64,000 nucleotides of DNA. It comes from Carposina sasakii. Lineage: Eukaryota > Arthropoda > Insecta > Lepidoptera > Carposinidae. The stretch covers positions 13,660,495 through 13,724,494 of the forward strand of contig CP053150.1 of the NCBI GenBank assembly GCA_014607495.2, in the 5' to 3' direction. Under the pieces are notes generated by a model. The model was not told where the DNA came from and did no database searches. It saw only the letters and a program-made list of their open reading frames with translations. Below, piece after piece: positions 11,653-22,764 of the stretch (positions are counted from its first letter, which is position 1; every line of letters begins with the position of its first letter). Made by a program: the position numbers and the translations under genes.

Positions 11653-14600
11653 AATTATAAAGACCGATGTTGGTGAAACATGTCACTGATGTATTGTAGC
11701 ATGTTTCGAGTAAAATAAATAATAATTATTTCTTTCATTCATTTAATAACTTACGTCAAGAGAGGTATCTCATAAGTATAAATTATGTACTATAAGAGGA
11801 AAATGATCAGAAGACGGACACTTCGTAAAATCTAGACAGAACTAGTCTTTCTACCTATTGAAACATTATTTACCTACTTTGTTCTTTTTCCTTATAATTT
11901 TTGCTTTTTACCTCATTTTTACACAAATAATCCGACAAAGAACATGATTTTTGTACAAAAAAGTGAAAGTATTCGGATTCACTAACGTTTAGAGTTAGAT
12001 ATTCCGACTGGTGAAATGCTATTAGTGCCAATTAGATAGAACTTTATAAATGCCTTTCGTTTGTGATAAAAAGGTTTGCTATCTTTCATAAATAATACCT
12101 AGAATAGGATGTGTTTTGTATTGTGGAACATTTTAATGTAGTTAAAACGTTTCAAGAGAGGTAATTTTACATCATAGATAATTCTATGATTCGAATTATA
12201 AATAAATGCGAACGTACGAGTTTATTACAAGCTTGTCGGACAGTCTTACTTTAAAACGAAAAACGAGTAAATTTGATAGCAATGTAACTTTAAGTTTTTT
12301 TTTAGATATAACGATGTATTAACCTTGGCGTTGACATCGAGGAACTCCGTCTCAAATTCGGCTTTTTCGCCAAATGAAACATTTTGTGTTGACGTAAATC
12401 CATTGTCACTCTCACTACACTAAACTGTAAAAAACTTACGTTAACGTAACGACAACGTAAACGTTAACACTACCACTCGCTGTTAGACTACACAACAAAC
12501 TACATGCATTATAATTAGAACTATTGCTAATGCAATTTACATAAAAATTTCAGGTTTTTAGCCTCTAAAGTGATTGTTTGCACATCCTACTCTAGCATAT
12601 GGAACACTGCACACGAGTGAAGAGGTACGGTATCGATGTTTCGAAATTAAAGATGTCGCAAACGTTTCCTTTGTTTAATTAAAATGCGGATTTGATAGAT
12701 CGATGTGCAGATAACTGGTGAATTTGTTGCACTATCGCTAATCCTTGTACAAGTTAATTTATATTCAAGTTACATACACTTAACAATCACTAGATAGAAA
12801 AATAATCAAATCTCACTCTGGTGATTTTTTTTCATTTCTTTATTAATAATTTTAGAAAAATAATCATGTTAAAACAACATGCGATGCAGTACGTTTTCGT
12901 AACTCCGCGTTATAGCTCAAAAAATGAGAATTATTTACTATTTATTTCCATATTTCCTATCTAGCTCTACTAAGAGTAAAACTTGATAAATATAGAGTAA
13001 CTAATATTCTCTATAAGGAAATTTTTCCATTCCTTCAAATCCGTAAGGTGAACATTATATGGCTTCTACATCACTTAGTTACCTAACTACAAACATGGTT
13101 GTATTTATTACCATCTCGCTCTACGTGTCATCACAAGACACTTCGTAATTATTTAGCCAAATCTATCGAAGTTTAAACCAATCGACAACAAGTCTCATCA
13201 CAAGTGGACTCTTGCATAACGCTGTCCAATTTCTCATGAAGGTGAACAATACTGTCGTCGTCCGCTTAACCGTTAACTTACGTTGTTTGAATAACAATAA
13301 TTGATAGGTAACGTTACAGTGACGATACTTGTAACAGTTATTTTGGGTTTAAGTTGCAACGACCTGAATTTTTGTGGTGTTTCGAGTACCGTGGTTTAGG
13401 GCTTATTGAATGTTTATTATGTTTTTACTGGTTAGGTTGTTTGTTTTATTTAGTTTTTGCGGTTGGTTAGATGAACAGGCGAGGTGTAGAGTTATGTAAT
13501 CATTTTAGATACGTACCCAAGAAAAATAATGGTTATCTTTATGAATGATGGTTAGAATAATATGAAAAATTAGAAGCAAATGTGAGCTTTAAACGTAGTC
13601 TGTAGACATACTCGTACAAAAATCATAGAGCAATATTCTACGTAGTACGTAGGTTACATTTTCATTACGGACATACATACCTAATTTATTGTCATCCCTT
13701 TTTTCCTCCTACAAGATGTCTAGTTAGCATCTATAGAAGTAATTTATATGACTGACTAATATAGATGGCATCAGTGACTTATTTACGTCTAGTCTGCAGT
13801 GGAATGCTGAATATGTTAGCGTGTACTCGAGTTACATATAGATGAGTGGGTCTTGGGAAAACACGGATAGAAAAAAACTACTAGTAGGTATACTTGTCTA
13901 CCAAGGTAATATGTGAATATAACACCCGCAGATATAATAAAAAAATTAACGAGAAGAGTATTTACTTTTTAATTGGGTGCAAATTGGGTGATAGGAATTA
14001 TGGTGTAAATAAATAAGTATTTACAAATAAGTAACTGAAGAGAAGTCCGACATAGTGTCATTTATTTTATTTACATACATACTTAAACCGAAGGCTGTGT
14101 TTCCAAAAATGGGTAGTCAGAACTACAGTATATCAGAGTCAGATATTTAAAATCAATGACAAGCTGCTGGTGCATCGCCTGATTATTTAATATAAGTGGA
14201 TATTTAAACGTTTGCTTTTTACTTAATTAATGACAAGTCAAACAAGATGTAATTTATTTAATTTGAATATACAAAAGTCCTAAAAGCTAACTCACACGCA
14301 CTACCTGAAGACAAATCGCTCCGTGTTTACACTCTTTTGGATTCGTGTGTTTGTTTGTTTCTACAATTTATTGAGAGTCCAGGGAAGATTTATTGTCATT
14401 AATGAGAACTTAAGTCTTTAATGAGGATTGTTTAAAATAAATTAAAAGTTTAGAGAAGAAAAAACGGAATTAAGAAAATTTAACGATCATGTAAGGCAGT
14501 GCTAAAAAGTTTGCTGTTGCTTCGAAAGTAAATATAAAAAGTTAATTTATTTAAAAAGATATAATATTATATAAGTTTAGAATCGTCTAGAAGATGGTTC

Positions 14601-14873
14601 CGGCTATTGACATGTTATTCTTTACAGCCAAACGGTTCAATTTCTCCTGCTCAGTATTCAGGGAGCACCTCAATATACGGTGCCATGCAATTTAAACTTG
14701 TAACGCAATAGTTTGAGGGTCACTTTTTGCGTATTAGCTTTTGTATTGTGACCACTATGTTATATGTACTTCTTATATTATATTCCGATATCTTTGATGG
14801 AGGTTATAAATACATCCTATAGATAGTATACTCGTACCACACACAGACTTATCCATGAATCTGAGGAATACAT
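11653..14873. other. AT-rich DNA, nothing firmly recognised
   Basis: The largest stretch in the left third without a recognised repeat. A short minus-strand open stretch near 12300-12400 has balanced codon use but neither a clear start nor splice sites. Repeated ACGTTAACGT-like motifs near 12430-12470 are local only. It may be intronic. Confidence 0.35.
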
Positions 14874-14884
14874 ACAGTTTTATA

Positions 14885-15172
14885 GCGGTGATAGCCCAGT
14901 GGTTAAGATGTGCACCTTCCAAGCGGGAGGCGTAAGTTCGATCCCAGTCACGGGCCTGTACCAATGAATTTATTTCATGTATAGATTTTAATGTTGCAAA
15001 ATTATCACTTAGCCCGTACCTCGAAAAGCACGTATAACCGTCGGTCCTGCGCCTGATCTCTCTCCGGTCGTGTCGGCTTTCCGTCCCATCGGACTATGAG
15101 AAGGACTATGAGAGCCAATCTCCGCAGAGATTGGTCGCCTTGGCCGAAATACGATCGGATATTATCATCATC
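14885..15172 (+). mobile_element. tRNA-derived SINE (SINE-a) with 11-bp TSD
   Basis: Head GCGGTGATAGCCCAGTGG holds a box A-like TAGCCCAGTGG (14892-14902) and box B AGTTCGATCCC (14935-14945). The body runs through GGTCCTGCGCCTGATCTCTC and ATCTCCGCAGAGATTGGTCG to a TATTATCATCATCAC tail. ACAGTTTTATA occurs at 14874-14884 and again at 15173-15183, a perfect 11-bp target-site duplication, so both ends are exact. Compared with the 33.7-kb copy it lacks about 60 bp before ATCTCCGCAGAG. The minus-strand open frame across the head (14773-14964) is a by-product. Confidence 0.93.
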
Positions 15173-15387
15173 ACAGTTTTATATTAATTAAAATTAATTC
15201 GAATCGATAGAGGTTCGTCATTGCAATGTTTACTCCAAAAGCCCTCTTTTTTGCGCGTTCTTCAAATCAACATCACATGATAGAGTCTAAACATTATTGG
15301 TGTTAAGTGTTAGACAAAGCAAAGCGACGTTACATTTATCGTATTTCCAAAATACGTCATCGATTATACTAATAAATTAGTAACGAG

Positions 15388-15501
15388 GACGTCTGGTGAC
15401 TGGATGGCAAAAACGAGAGATCGAGCCATGTGGCGTACTCTGGGGGAGGCCTACGTCCAGCAGTGGACTGCAATAGGCTGACGATGGACGATGGACGATG
15501 G
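15388..15501 (+). mobile_element. RTE-like LINE tail (family E/RTE C-terminus)
   Basis: From 15398 an uninterrupted frame encodes DWMAKTRDRAMWRTLGEAY, then VQQWTAIG and a TGA stop at 15479-15481. This is the usual C-terminal end of lepidopteran RTE-type reverse transcriptases. It is followed by a repeated ACGATGG tail. Upstream coding sequence is absent, so the copy is strongly 5'-truncated. The short peptide is too small to be functional. Confidence 0.85.
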
Positions 15502-16182
15502 ATCTAAACAAAAATAAAGGAAAATTGGGAAAAAACAGAATGGATTGGTAACTAATAAACACTTAGAATAATGATTCGCTCCGCTCTGAGCGAAGACCTA
15601 TCATTAATCTAAGAATAAACACTTACTAATAAGATTTTTTTTTAAATCGTCGATTGAAAAATAACGCGAATGAATATTTTCGAAACTCCATGATGACACT
15701 GTGTCACAGAGCTATAAAAATGCTAGAAGCGCATGCATATGTAATAAAGCAAGCAAGTGGGTCTGTCCGGTAGTTATGTATAATTGTTATGTGCTAAGTT
15801 TACTTTTAATTATCTTAATAACAGTTTCTACATACATAGTAAACAGCTTCTAATACTAAAACACTTAATTATGTATCATATAAACTTATTATGTGCTAGC
15901 AGTTTTTTACAACCTCTTAGTTACTTAAGCTTAAAAAAATATTATTAATATGAACTGCTAGCCTAGCATGACCTGCGAAACCTGATATGATAAACCGATT
16001 TATCGACATTTATCCTGTCAAAATACGATAAATATAGCCGCCATGTTGAATTTTGTATAGAGATGATACGATATCGTACGATACGATATCCACGATGCGT
16101 GGTCATGCTAGGGAGGCTGGTGTTTACATATTCCAAATTCAGGTGGGTATTTAACATACATACATACATATACTGGGGCAGC
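15502..16182. other. AT-rich DNA, small palindromic cluster
   Basis: No gene recognised. Near 16063-16091 the sequence GATACGATATCGTACGATAC forms overlapping short palindromes. A TACATACATACATAT tract lies near 16155-16172. Confidence 0.4.
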
Positions 16183-16239
16183 CATTACTGCAGGATCATA
16201 AAGGAGATACCACACCCATGTTTAGCATAGCGGGTAGAA
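16183..16239 (-). repeat. Family A fragment
   Basis: CTGCAGGATCATAAAGGAGA followed by CCATGTTTAGCATAGCGGG is the reverse complement of the CGTGGCTGT..TCTCCTTTATGATCCTGCAG block of family A. Compare 30548-30716. Confidence 0.6.
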
Positions 16240-16262
16240 ATGTAGGTACCTAAGTACCTAAA

Positions 16263-16345
16263 TGATCTCCGGTATTGGCCCACCACTCATTCCCGCCTCT
16301 GCAACTCCTGTGAGCCAGGATCAATAGAGGCGCGATCTCGGGGGA
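16263..16345. repeat. Family B fragment (two copies in window)
   Basis: CAACTCCTGTGAGCCAGGAT then CAATAGAGGC parallels CAACCCCTGTAAATCAGGAT then AAACAGAGGC near 20776-20810. The family is unknown to me and the similarity is short. Confidence 0.4.
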
Positions 16346-16480
16346 CCTAACTAGCGACTATAAAGCATTAAAACTAATAGAAAACAGAATGTGAAGTATG
16401 AAGATAGGTACCTATGCTTAATATTACATTAAGCACTGACTGACAATATTATTACAATTGGAACATACGGCTACTTTATG

Positions 16481-16799
16481 TTACCTATGAGTTATTATGC
16501 CAATAATAAGCGTGACAAAATTCTTTGAAGGCACGAAAATTGTGCTTAGATGAAATAAGGTCATAATGATAAATCGGTCTGGAGACAGATTCAATAGAAT
16601 TAACATTTGATTACGGGCATTAGACCAAAGTCCACATTCCCAAAGAATGTGATGGGATGTTTGTTGTATGGGACAATTGTTGGCGAATGAACAGTTACAG
16701 TAAGGTGTTGGAACTAATTTAAAGGTAAAGTTTACTCTTAAAATTACCATGTCCAGTGAGAAACTGCGCTGTGGGGTGATCAACCTCAATCCAAGGCAT
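16481..16799 (-). pseudogene. Broken jockey/R1-like LINE reverse transcriptase C-terminus
   Basis: On the minus strand one frame reads AQFLTGHGNF soon after an ATG at 16799, the phrase that usually precedes the C-terminal zinc-knuckle region in jockey/R1-group LINE ORF2 proteins. A second frame, open over 16481-16789, then carries CNCSFANNCPIQQTSHHILW followed by ECGLWSNAR: a C-x-C ... H-x4-C arrangement typical of that region. The switch of frame near 16725-16745 implies a frameshift, and no upstream RT core lies beside it. This is the remains of a LINE, not a host gene. The exact clade cannot be told from this length. Confidence 0.75.
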
Positions 16800-16819
16800 T
16801 TTTAAATGTTCGGACTAAA

Positions 16820-16882
16820 AGCTCGAGTTCCTTTGTCGACTCCTACGACATGCACGGAAGGAGATGACGCTGAGGCATCCTA
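16820..16882 (-). repeat. Family A fragment
   Basis: GAGTTCCTTTGTCGACTCCT then ACGACATGCACGGAAGGAG is the reverse complement of the CTCCTTCCGTGCATGTCGTA..CGACTAAGGAACTC block of family A. Confidence 0.65.
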
Positions 16883-17394
16883 GCGATGCCCTGCAGGATA
16901 TCAAACACAACCTGATCTGATGCGGGGATTCACCAAAAGACTACGAGTATGCCGAACGTGGCTTAAGATTCTGACTACCCCTTTTGAGAATGCAGTGTAT
17001 ATAAAATTATAATTATTTACTTATTATTACGTCAATGTGTCCAGGTTGAACCCATGAATAAGCAATAAAGGGAACAGACACACAGACGTGCCGTTCCTAG
17101 AAGTGTACTTTACAATCAATCGCCGATTTGTATTCAATACACACAGGTTCTAATGGAAAGGGGAAATGCACTGTCGATGCACCTGTGTCAAAATAATTGT
17201 GGCGCGTAAAATAATACTTGGTAAATAATTATCCTAATAGATTTTTACCTGAGCTATGTGTTATGTATTTTATGTTTGTCTTACAGTTTATATCCCAGGT
17301 ACTCGCTTCCTATAGCGGTTGTAGAAATTGATATTTACCTGTAAACAAAAAAAATATTAGTACCTAGTTTAGCTATACAAAATTTTTGATTAAA
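16883..17394. other. AT-rich DNA, nothing recognised
   Basis: No gene or known repeat recognised. The part near 16883-16935 may continue family A, by resemblance of GATGCGGGG to the GCGGGG in other copies. Confidence 0.35.
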
Positions 17395-17475
17395 ACGAAA
17401 GCGGCGGTAGCCTCATTTTGACCACGTGGGATGGAATAGGTTAAACTAGTGAAAACTGGGAATTTAATTTACAAA
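17395..17475 (+). repeat. Family C copy
   Basis: AAAGCGGCGGTAGCCTCA, ACCACGTGGGATGGAATAGG and TAGTGAAAACTGGG match 22443-22513 (AAAGCGGCGGTAGGCTCACC, CACGTGGGACTTAATAGG, TGGTGAAAAGTGGG). A third, weaker copy is at 42880-42940. Short dispersed repeat of unknown class. Confidence 0.6.
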
Positions 17476-17984
17476 CTTCTGCCCAATCTTTTGAGAATCG
17501 GGTGTGATTATGTATGTATGTATGTAGATAGGTACATTATATGTTCCAAATAAAACAGATGCATCATGCATCAGTTTGATAAAAAAAACTCCCACGGTAG
17601 CTGCACTCATCAAGAAATATTGGTGAGTGAATCTGATCAATGGCCAGAAAATAGCTATTAATAGATACAAACTCCCATAAATCATTGAGGAAATCAGACG
17701 TACTATTATAAAGTTTATAAGCAGTAAAGCGATTGATCAAGAGATCTATGTTGACCGGGATCTCGTGAAATAAGAATAAAAATATCTATAGCTACAAAAT
17801 GTAGATTCAAAAAAATATTATACTCAGTGACATAATAAAGGTAAATATCGTTTTAAGTAACAAGTAAAAATCATCATGTATATGTTTTTTTATTCAATGT
17901 ATTTTGATTAACTAGTAGGTTATTTACTAAATATTAATTGAAATACTACTAGGGTAAAACCATACAACAGAAAATGGAAAACAA
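17476..17984. other. AT-rich DNA with TATG tract
   Basis: No gene recognised. TATGTATGTATGTATG lies near 17511-17526 and could be a decayed retroelement tail. The rest is AT-rich. Confidence 0.35.
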
Positions 17985-18250
17985 AATATTTTTTTTTTGT
18001 AAATTATTTTTTATTACTTGATCGGGCAAAATTTATAGTGTCCAGTGTTTATGCTAGTTTTTTCATAGACAGATATTAAATCTCGTGAAAAAATCTTGCT
18101 ACACGCAATACGTAGTCTATTTACTCAAATTTGGAGCCTAATATTTTGGAAATCAGACACTTCCCAGGTATGCTTTCATGGAGAAAAATGATCGTGATAA
18201 CGAGGAGATTCCGTAGTTTTCGGGAACGTTGATGACCAAAAATCATCCTG
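17985..18250 (-). mobile_element. MITE family M3 copy, one end lost
   Basis: Shares with the 10.25-kb copy TTACTTGATCGGGC, GCTAGTTTTTTCATAGACAG, ACTTCCCAGGTATGCTTTC and TTCCGTAGTTTTCGGGAACG. The right end is ATCATCCTG followed by TA. The left end is truncated in a run of T: the block carrying the other inverted terminus is absent. Non-coding. Confidence 0.75.
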
Positions 18251-21200
18251 TATATAATCAAAAAGCATTCAGTGTTAAATTAAAGATTCATCACATATTA
18301 ATTTAAATTTTTTCCTATGGTCCCATGAGATCCCGGCCAGGCCATACTTTCTCCTTTAACATGATGTTTGAAGCTGCACATCACATCGGCCGCTCGGGAT
18401 CAACAGATTATACCCGCACAAGTGAGCCCAGCCGAAAAGACCGGCTTAAGGTGCTAACAAATTGGATTACATTCAACCGTTTAAAAGCTTTTCTTTGGAT
18501 GTACGAAGAAGTTTGACTGAATAGTGTGTTTCGAAATTTTATGAAATAGAAATCTGATCATCTGTTAGAATTTAGAACATTGACTAAATTATAATTAATA
18601 ATTAGTGTAAATTAGTTTACTTATACATTTTATGGTCTGAAAAAAATGTTGTTGGCACTTTTTGTCGGAATATGTTAACACCTATTTTTTTTATTCGTGC
18701 AACGAACACCATTACCAACATTTTCTTTGAAAGAAAAAATGATTCGATCTAGAACATAGCTCTAAGATCGGTATATTAAAAAATCAAATTCCAAAACATG
18801 TTCTCACATATCCTAAACGTTAGCATGCGCAGGCGCCTTAAAACTTGTCCACGTTATCTGACCGGTGTCCGTCATCTCACGTCACGCCTAAGAATAAATG
18901 ATTTACGATATAATTCGCTCATCGATTGTACATTTTACGCCTCCAATAATAGGATACAAGTTTGCCTGCGCCGTCTATAATTGGGTATGTTAATATATTT
19001 CTATGATAATTTTGATACATCAGTGAAACAACATGTGAAAGTTGTGTCTAAATTTTTGGGTTAGTTATATTAAATAACATTTATACGTAGGTATTAGATA
19101 TTCAAGTATTCTTCAAGTATTTGATACTTTTCTACCTAAGATTCTGTAATATGGAACTAATTACAATTTATTTTATGGGTATAGCTAGTTTACTGTACCT
19201 ACTCGTACTATGCCATTAATTACGCTATAACCGAATTGAATTTGTTGGATATTGGAGATGAATATTTTTTTATTCCGAGATAACAAGATTACCATCTTAA
19301 TGATTCTGTTTGAAAAACTGTGACATGTCTATTAAAAAAAAATATACCAAAACGTAGCAAGGTCGAGTCACAACTTAAAAATAAGATACAAAAACTGAAA
19401 AGTGCCTTCGATTCAGCAAATGGGAAACTCTCACGATTATTATAGTCCCACTTACAGTCACGATGGTTCATGAGTCATGCTTTAGTTCCGCTGGAAGTAC
19501 AACTTGGACTTCCGGGACCTTTGCGGATCAATATCGGTGGCAAGTCCAGCATATAAAGTACTGATACTAACCAATTTATAAGTAGATATATGTAATAGGT
19601 CTTTCTAGAGATGCAATTTCTTTCGCCTATGTGCATCTTGTGCTGTGTTTACACACTCGAATCCATTCGATTAGATGCATCTGAAACTATTTTTTTAAAC
19701 TCAATTTTCATACATAATGTTATTACATTATGTAGAATTAAATGAACAGATACTGAATTGTGTTAATTTATATAGATAGGTTCAGCAACTTCTCAATTTA
19801 GGTACTCAATATCTGTTTGGAGACAATTGTTTTCATTATTGAACGTGAATTTCTCATATTTTTACTGATTCCACATAAAGTATATAAAAAACCTGTTTAC
19901 AATTTAGTAATTTTCCAAAATCGGCGTCATTTTACCTCCGCCCAATCCATAAGAGGAGATACCAAATCCCTGGCCTAATCCAAAAATGTCTTGACAATAT
20001 ATCTGTCAAAAACTTGCGACGCGGCGCGGTGCGTCTCAAACAATTTGTCACTGAGATTAGTGGTGTTCCCCCTGTCGTGTGTCACCGAACATGGCACCAT
20101 GTGACAGAGAAACTAATGGCTCACTTCTTTGTTATTATTTCTGGATCTGTCACTTGCAACTTATAATAATTGAAACTAGTTACACAAAAAATAAATGAAG
20201 GTACGTAAATTTTTTAAGAAGGTACATAAAATATTTATTATGTTAGGGACCTATTACAATTATATAAACAAGTACATAATTATTATTATAAAAATTGCTC
20301 AAAAAATTCAGACTCCAACATTGAACAATAGCAAAATATTTTTTCTATTAACGTTTAGGTACTCAGGAAGTAAAAAACCACCACAAAGGTTTCACAACTA
20401 AGAAAATGCGCACTAATTTCTTTCACGTTGGGTATACGCCTGTTTATTTTGAAAGATATCGTGACAGCCATACTTTTGTCAGGTTTTTTCCGACATTATT
20501 TTTAACCACGATGCGGTAAAAGTGCATTTCCATTTCATTGTAGCAACAATCCAGTTTGTGACAACACTTTTGAATTCAACCATTGATAGGTACTGTCAAA
20601 GAAGTATATACCAATTACTTGTGTACAATATCAAAACCCAATTGAACCAGAAACATAAATTCTAGAATATTTAGGTGAGGTTTATTACACATGGCGATAT
20701 TATCTGTGAGCTTATCTCTCTTATCCCACTGTCCACATAGTCCCTTTCCTTAATAAGAAAAAATCCATGTCCAACCCCTGTAAATCAGGATAAACAGAGG
20801 CTATCATAGAAAAGCAAAAAAACTTGGAAAATAGGGATCTAATAAGTGACTGTGAAAGTATTTTAAATATCGTCAAAATCAATCGCATCAACTATTTAAC
20901 ACTCATACAGTACAACTTTATTATCGACACGTCGTCGTCGCGCTCGATGCACTGGCATGATGGCAAAATTATATTGTGCGAATTTCTCTACATTTCTATC
21001 TTACTTTCCAAGTTGAATAACCGTGCTGTAACGCATCTAGCAATTACGTCAATGTATGGGTGTCGGCGATAGTTACCTGTGTTTTGGCATGCTCATGGTA
21101 CAGGTGTCGATGTCCATGTGTATGACGTAACAAATGATTTCATTAATTGTTTCAGTTTCCTACTTGGGAAGGCGTTAAGCAGATGGTTCTATCATTGCCG

Positions 21201-21621
21201 TGAACCTTAAAGGTAATCTCATATGTAAATTTATCTTCATAATTGATTAGAGAAAACTTTAAATACACAATGAATGGTTCTTACGTTAAATGACATATTG
21301 TAACTTTTGTAAAACAGTTTTGCTTTAAGTAATTTGGAACCACTCAAGAATCTTTGGAGCTTAAATTAATATACCGTTTAAGGGCGTGAAGCTACCAAAT
21401 TGAAACCTGAAAATGTCAAATTTGACGTGAACCAGTGAACATGAACGGGATCTGAAAGCCCATGGATAGCCCTGTCAGACAAATGACAGGCAGTTTAGTG
21501 CCAATCTTCACCGGGGCCACTTGAAAAGATTTTTTAAAAAATGGTGAGATTGGTTGTTTGATCATAGGGGCATGAATGTCATAATAGTGTCTCATATATA
21601 TAATTTAGGTCAGTTTTTTTT
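18251..21621. other. Mostly unique AT-rich DNA
   Basis: No gene recognised. Short open frames at 18325-18516, 18798-18980, 20195-20401 and 20824-21072 show no motif I can name. The 20920-21070 part is locally richer in CG (around CGTCGTCGTCGCGCTCGATG) than its surroundings. A family B fragment lies near 20735-20810. Confidence 0.35.
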
Positions 21622-21704
21622 TCATCTATTGCAGTCCACTGCTGGACGTAAGCCTCCCACAGGGCATGCCATGAGACTCGATCTTACGTTTTCGCCATGC
21701 AGTC
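21622..21704 (-). pseudogene. RTE-like LINE tail with in-frame stop
   Basis: Reverse complement encodes DCMAKT, a TAA stop, DRVSWHALWEAYVQQWTAI: the same C-terminal phrase as at 15398-15481, with substitutions and a nonsense codon. It is a decayed, 5'-truncated RTE-type insertion. Confidence 0.75.
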
Positions 21705-21884
21705 TTTTTATATTAAATACAAAAAATTATTCGTTTTTTGACCATTATAAATTAAAACTAGCAATATTATCATACTAATTGACCAATCGTACTAAACATT
21801 CACTTTTAACAGCGGCACCACTGAATAACAAAACGGCCTTGAGTTATTTAAGTCTATATTATTATTATTATTTGTATCTCTGTT

Positions 21885-22055
21885 TAAATTCTCGGGACTA
21901 CAGAGTCCCGGGCCTTTAAGAGGCGTGCATCGAGCCGTGGCCAAGATGTAGAGGCCCTTTTTAGAGAACTTTAATATTGTGTGGGATACACATGGCGGAT
22001 ACCATCACCGAGCGTACAATATGGTACACCCGGCGATGGTCCCCGCCATGTGCAA
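21885..22055. repeat. Two GC-rich hairpins
   Basis: CTCGGGACT and AGTCCCGGG pair across a short loop near 21890-21912. ACATGGCGGATACCATCACC (21988-22010 region) pairs with the GGCGATGGTCCCCGCCATGT arm at about 22030-22052 with few mismatches. Paired hairpins of this kind can sit in LINE 3' untranslated regions, but I do not recognise the family. Confidence 0.5.
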
Positions 22056-22305
22056 GACATACTTTCAGTATTTACGCCCTAAATATGAGTAATAGGAATA
22101 TACTCTAGTAAATTTAATAGATTTTCCAGATTGTATTGAATTTCTCCGACCGATAAATAAATCATTTCTGTGGTAAACACGAAGTGAAAATTATTGGTGA
22201 AGTATGTGGTTTTGGAAAATGTTTTCCCAATAAGATATCTAATATAACAGCTTGTATAGGTATTTTGTAGCAAGAATCAATAAATGCAATTTCATATGTA
22301 AATCA

Positions 22306-22340
22306 AATCAAATACGTTTATTTGTCGATCACAGGTAAAA
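22306..22340 (-). mobile_element. LINE 3' tail scrap
   Basis: AATCAAATCAAATACGTTTA then TTTGTCGATCACAGG resembles the reverse complement of LINE ends of the form ATAAACGTATTTGATTTG. A similar tail is at 55387-55430 (AATCAAATCAAATAGTC, TATTTGTGATACACAGG). Confidence 0.5.
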
Positions 22341-22442
22341 AAATGGTCTTAAATTATACATAAAGTGGGCTCTCTGTGTACCAAGATATAAAAGTATACT
22401 TATAAGAGACATATAGTATTATGGTAAATTATCTCTTAATTT

Positions 22443-22513
22443 TATATATTCAAAGCGGCGGTAGGCTCACCACCACGTGGGACTTAATAGGTTAACTGGT
22501 GAAAAGTGGGTTT
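22443..22513 (+). repeat. Family C copy
   Basis: Best-preserved copy of the family: AAAGCGGCGGTAGGCTCACC, CACGTGGGACTTAATAGG and TGGTGAAAAGTGGG. Compare 17395-17475 and 42880-42940. Confidence 0.65.
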
Positions 22514-22559
22514 GTAATTTGAACACAACTCTGTCCTTAGGAAATAATGAGCGTCCCTA

Positions 22560-22764
22560 CTACAAGTCTATCTATTCAAATAAAATTATAACGGATCTAT
22601 GTTTGTGCACGCTAATAACAGAAACGGCTGGACCGATTTCAATGCAGTTTTCAGGGACATATTGTGACAGGTCCTACTTAACATACTAGGATACTTTTTA
22701 TCCCGGATAATTTCGACATTCTGTTTTTTCTGCAGTACACGCGGACGGAGTCGCGGGCGTCCAC
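22560..22764 (+). mobile_element. Helitron fragment, 3' end decayed
   Basis: Carries GTGCACGCTAATAACAGAAAC, ACATATTGTGACAGGTCC, ACTTTTTATCCCGGATAATT and CGCGGACGGAGTCGCGGGC, the same blocks in the same order as the right half of the Helitron at 2763-3727. It ends GTCCACAA instead of GTCCACTAG. The minisatellite and left half are absent. Confidence 0.75.

Noticed and set aside
14885..14960. Functional tRNA gene
   Set aside because: Box A- and B-like sequences are present but the acceptor and anticodon stems do not form, the sequence continues into a SINE body, and a second copy exists at 33.7 kb.
16481..16789. Host gene of 102 codons
   Set aside because: The C-x-C...HHILWEC..LW phrase and the LTGHG phrase upstream in another frame identify it as a LINE relic.
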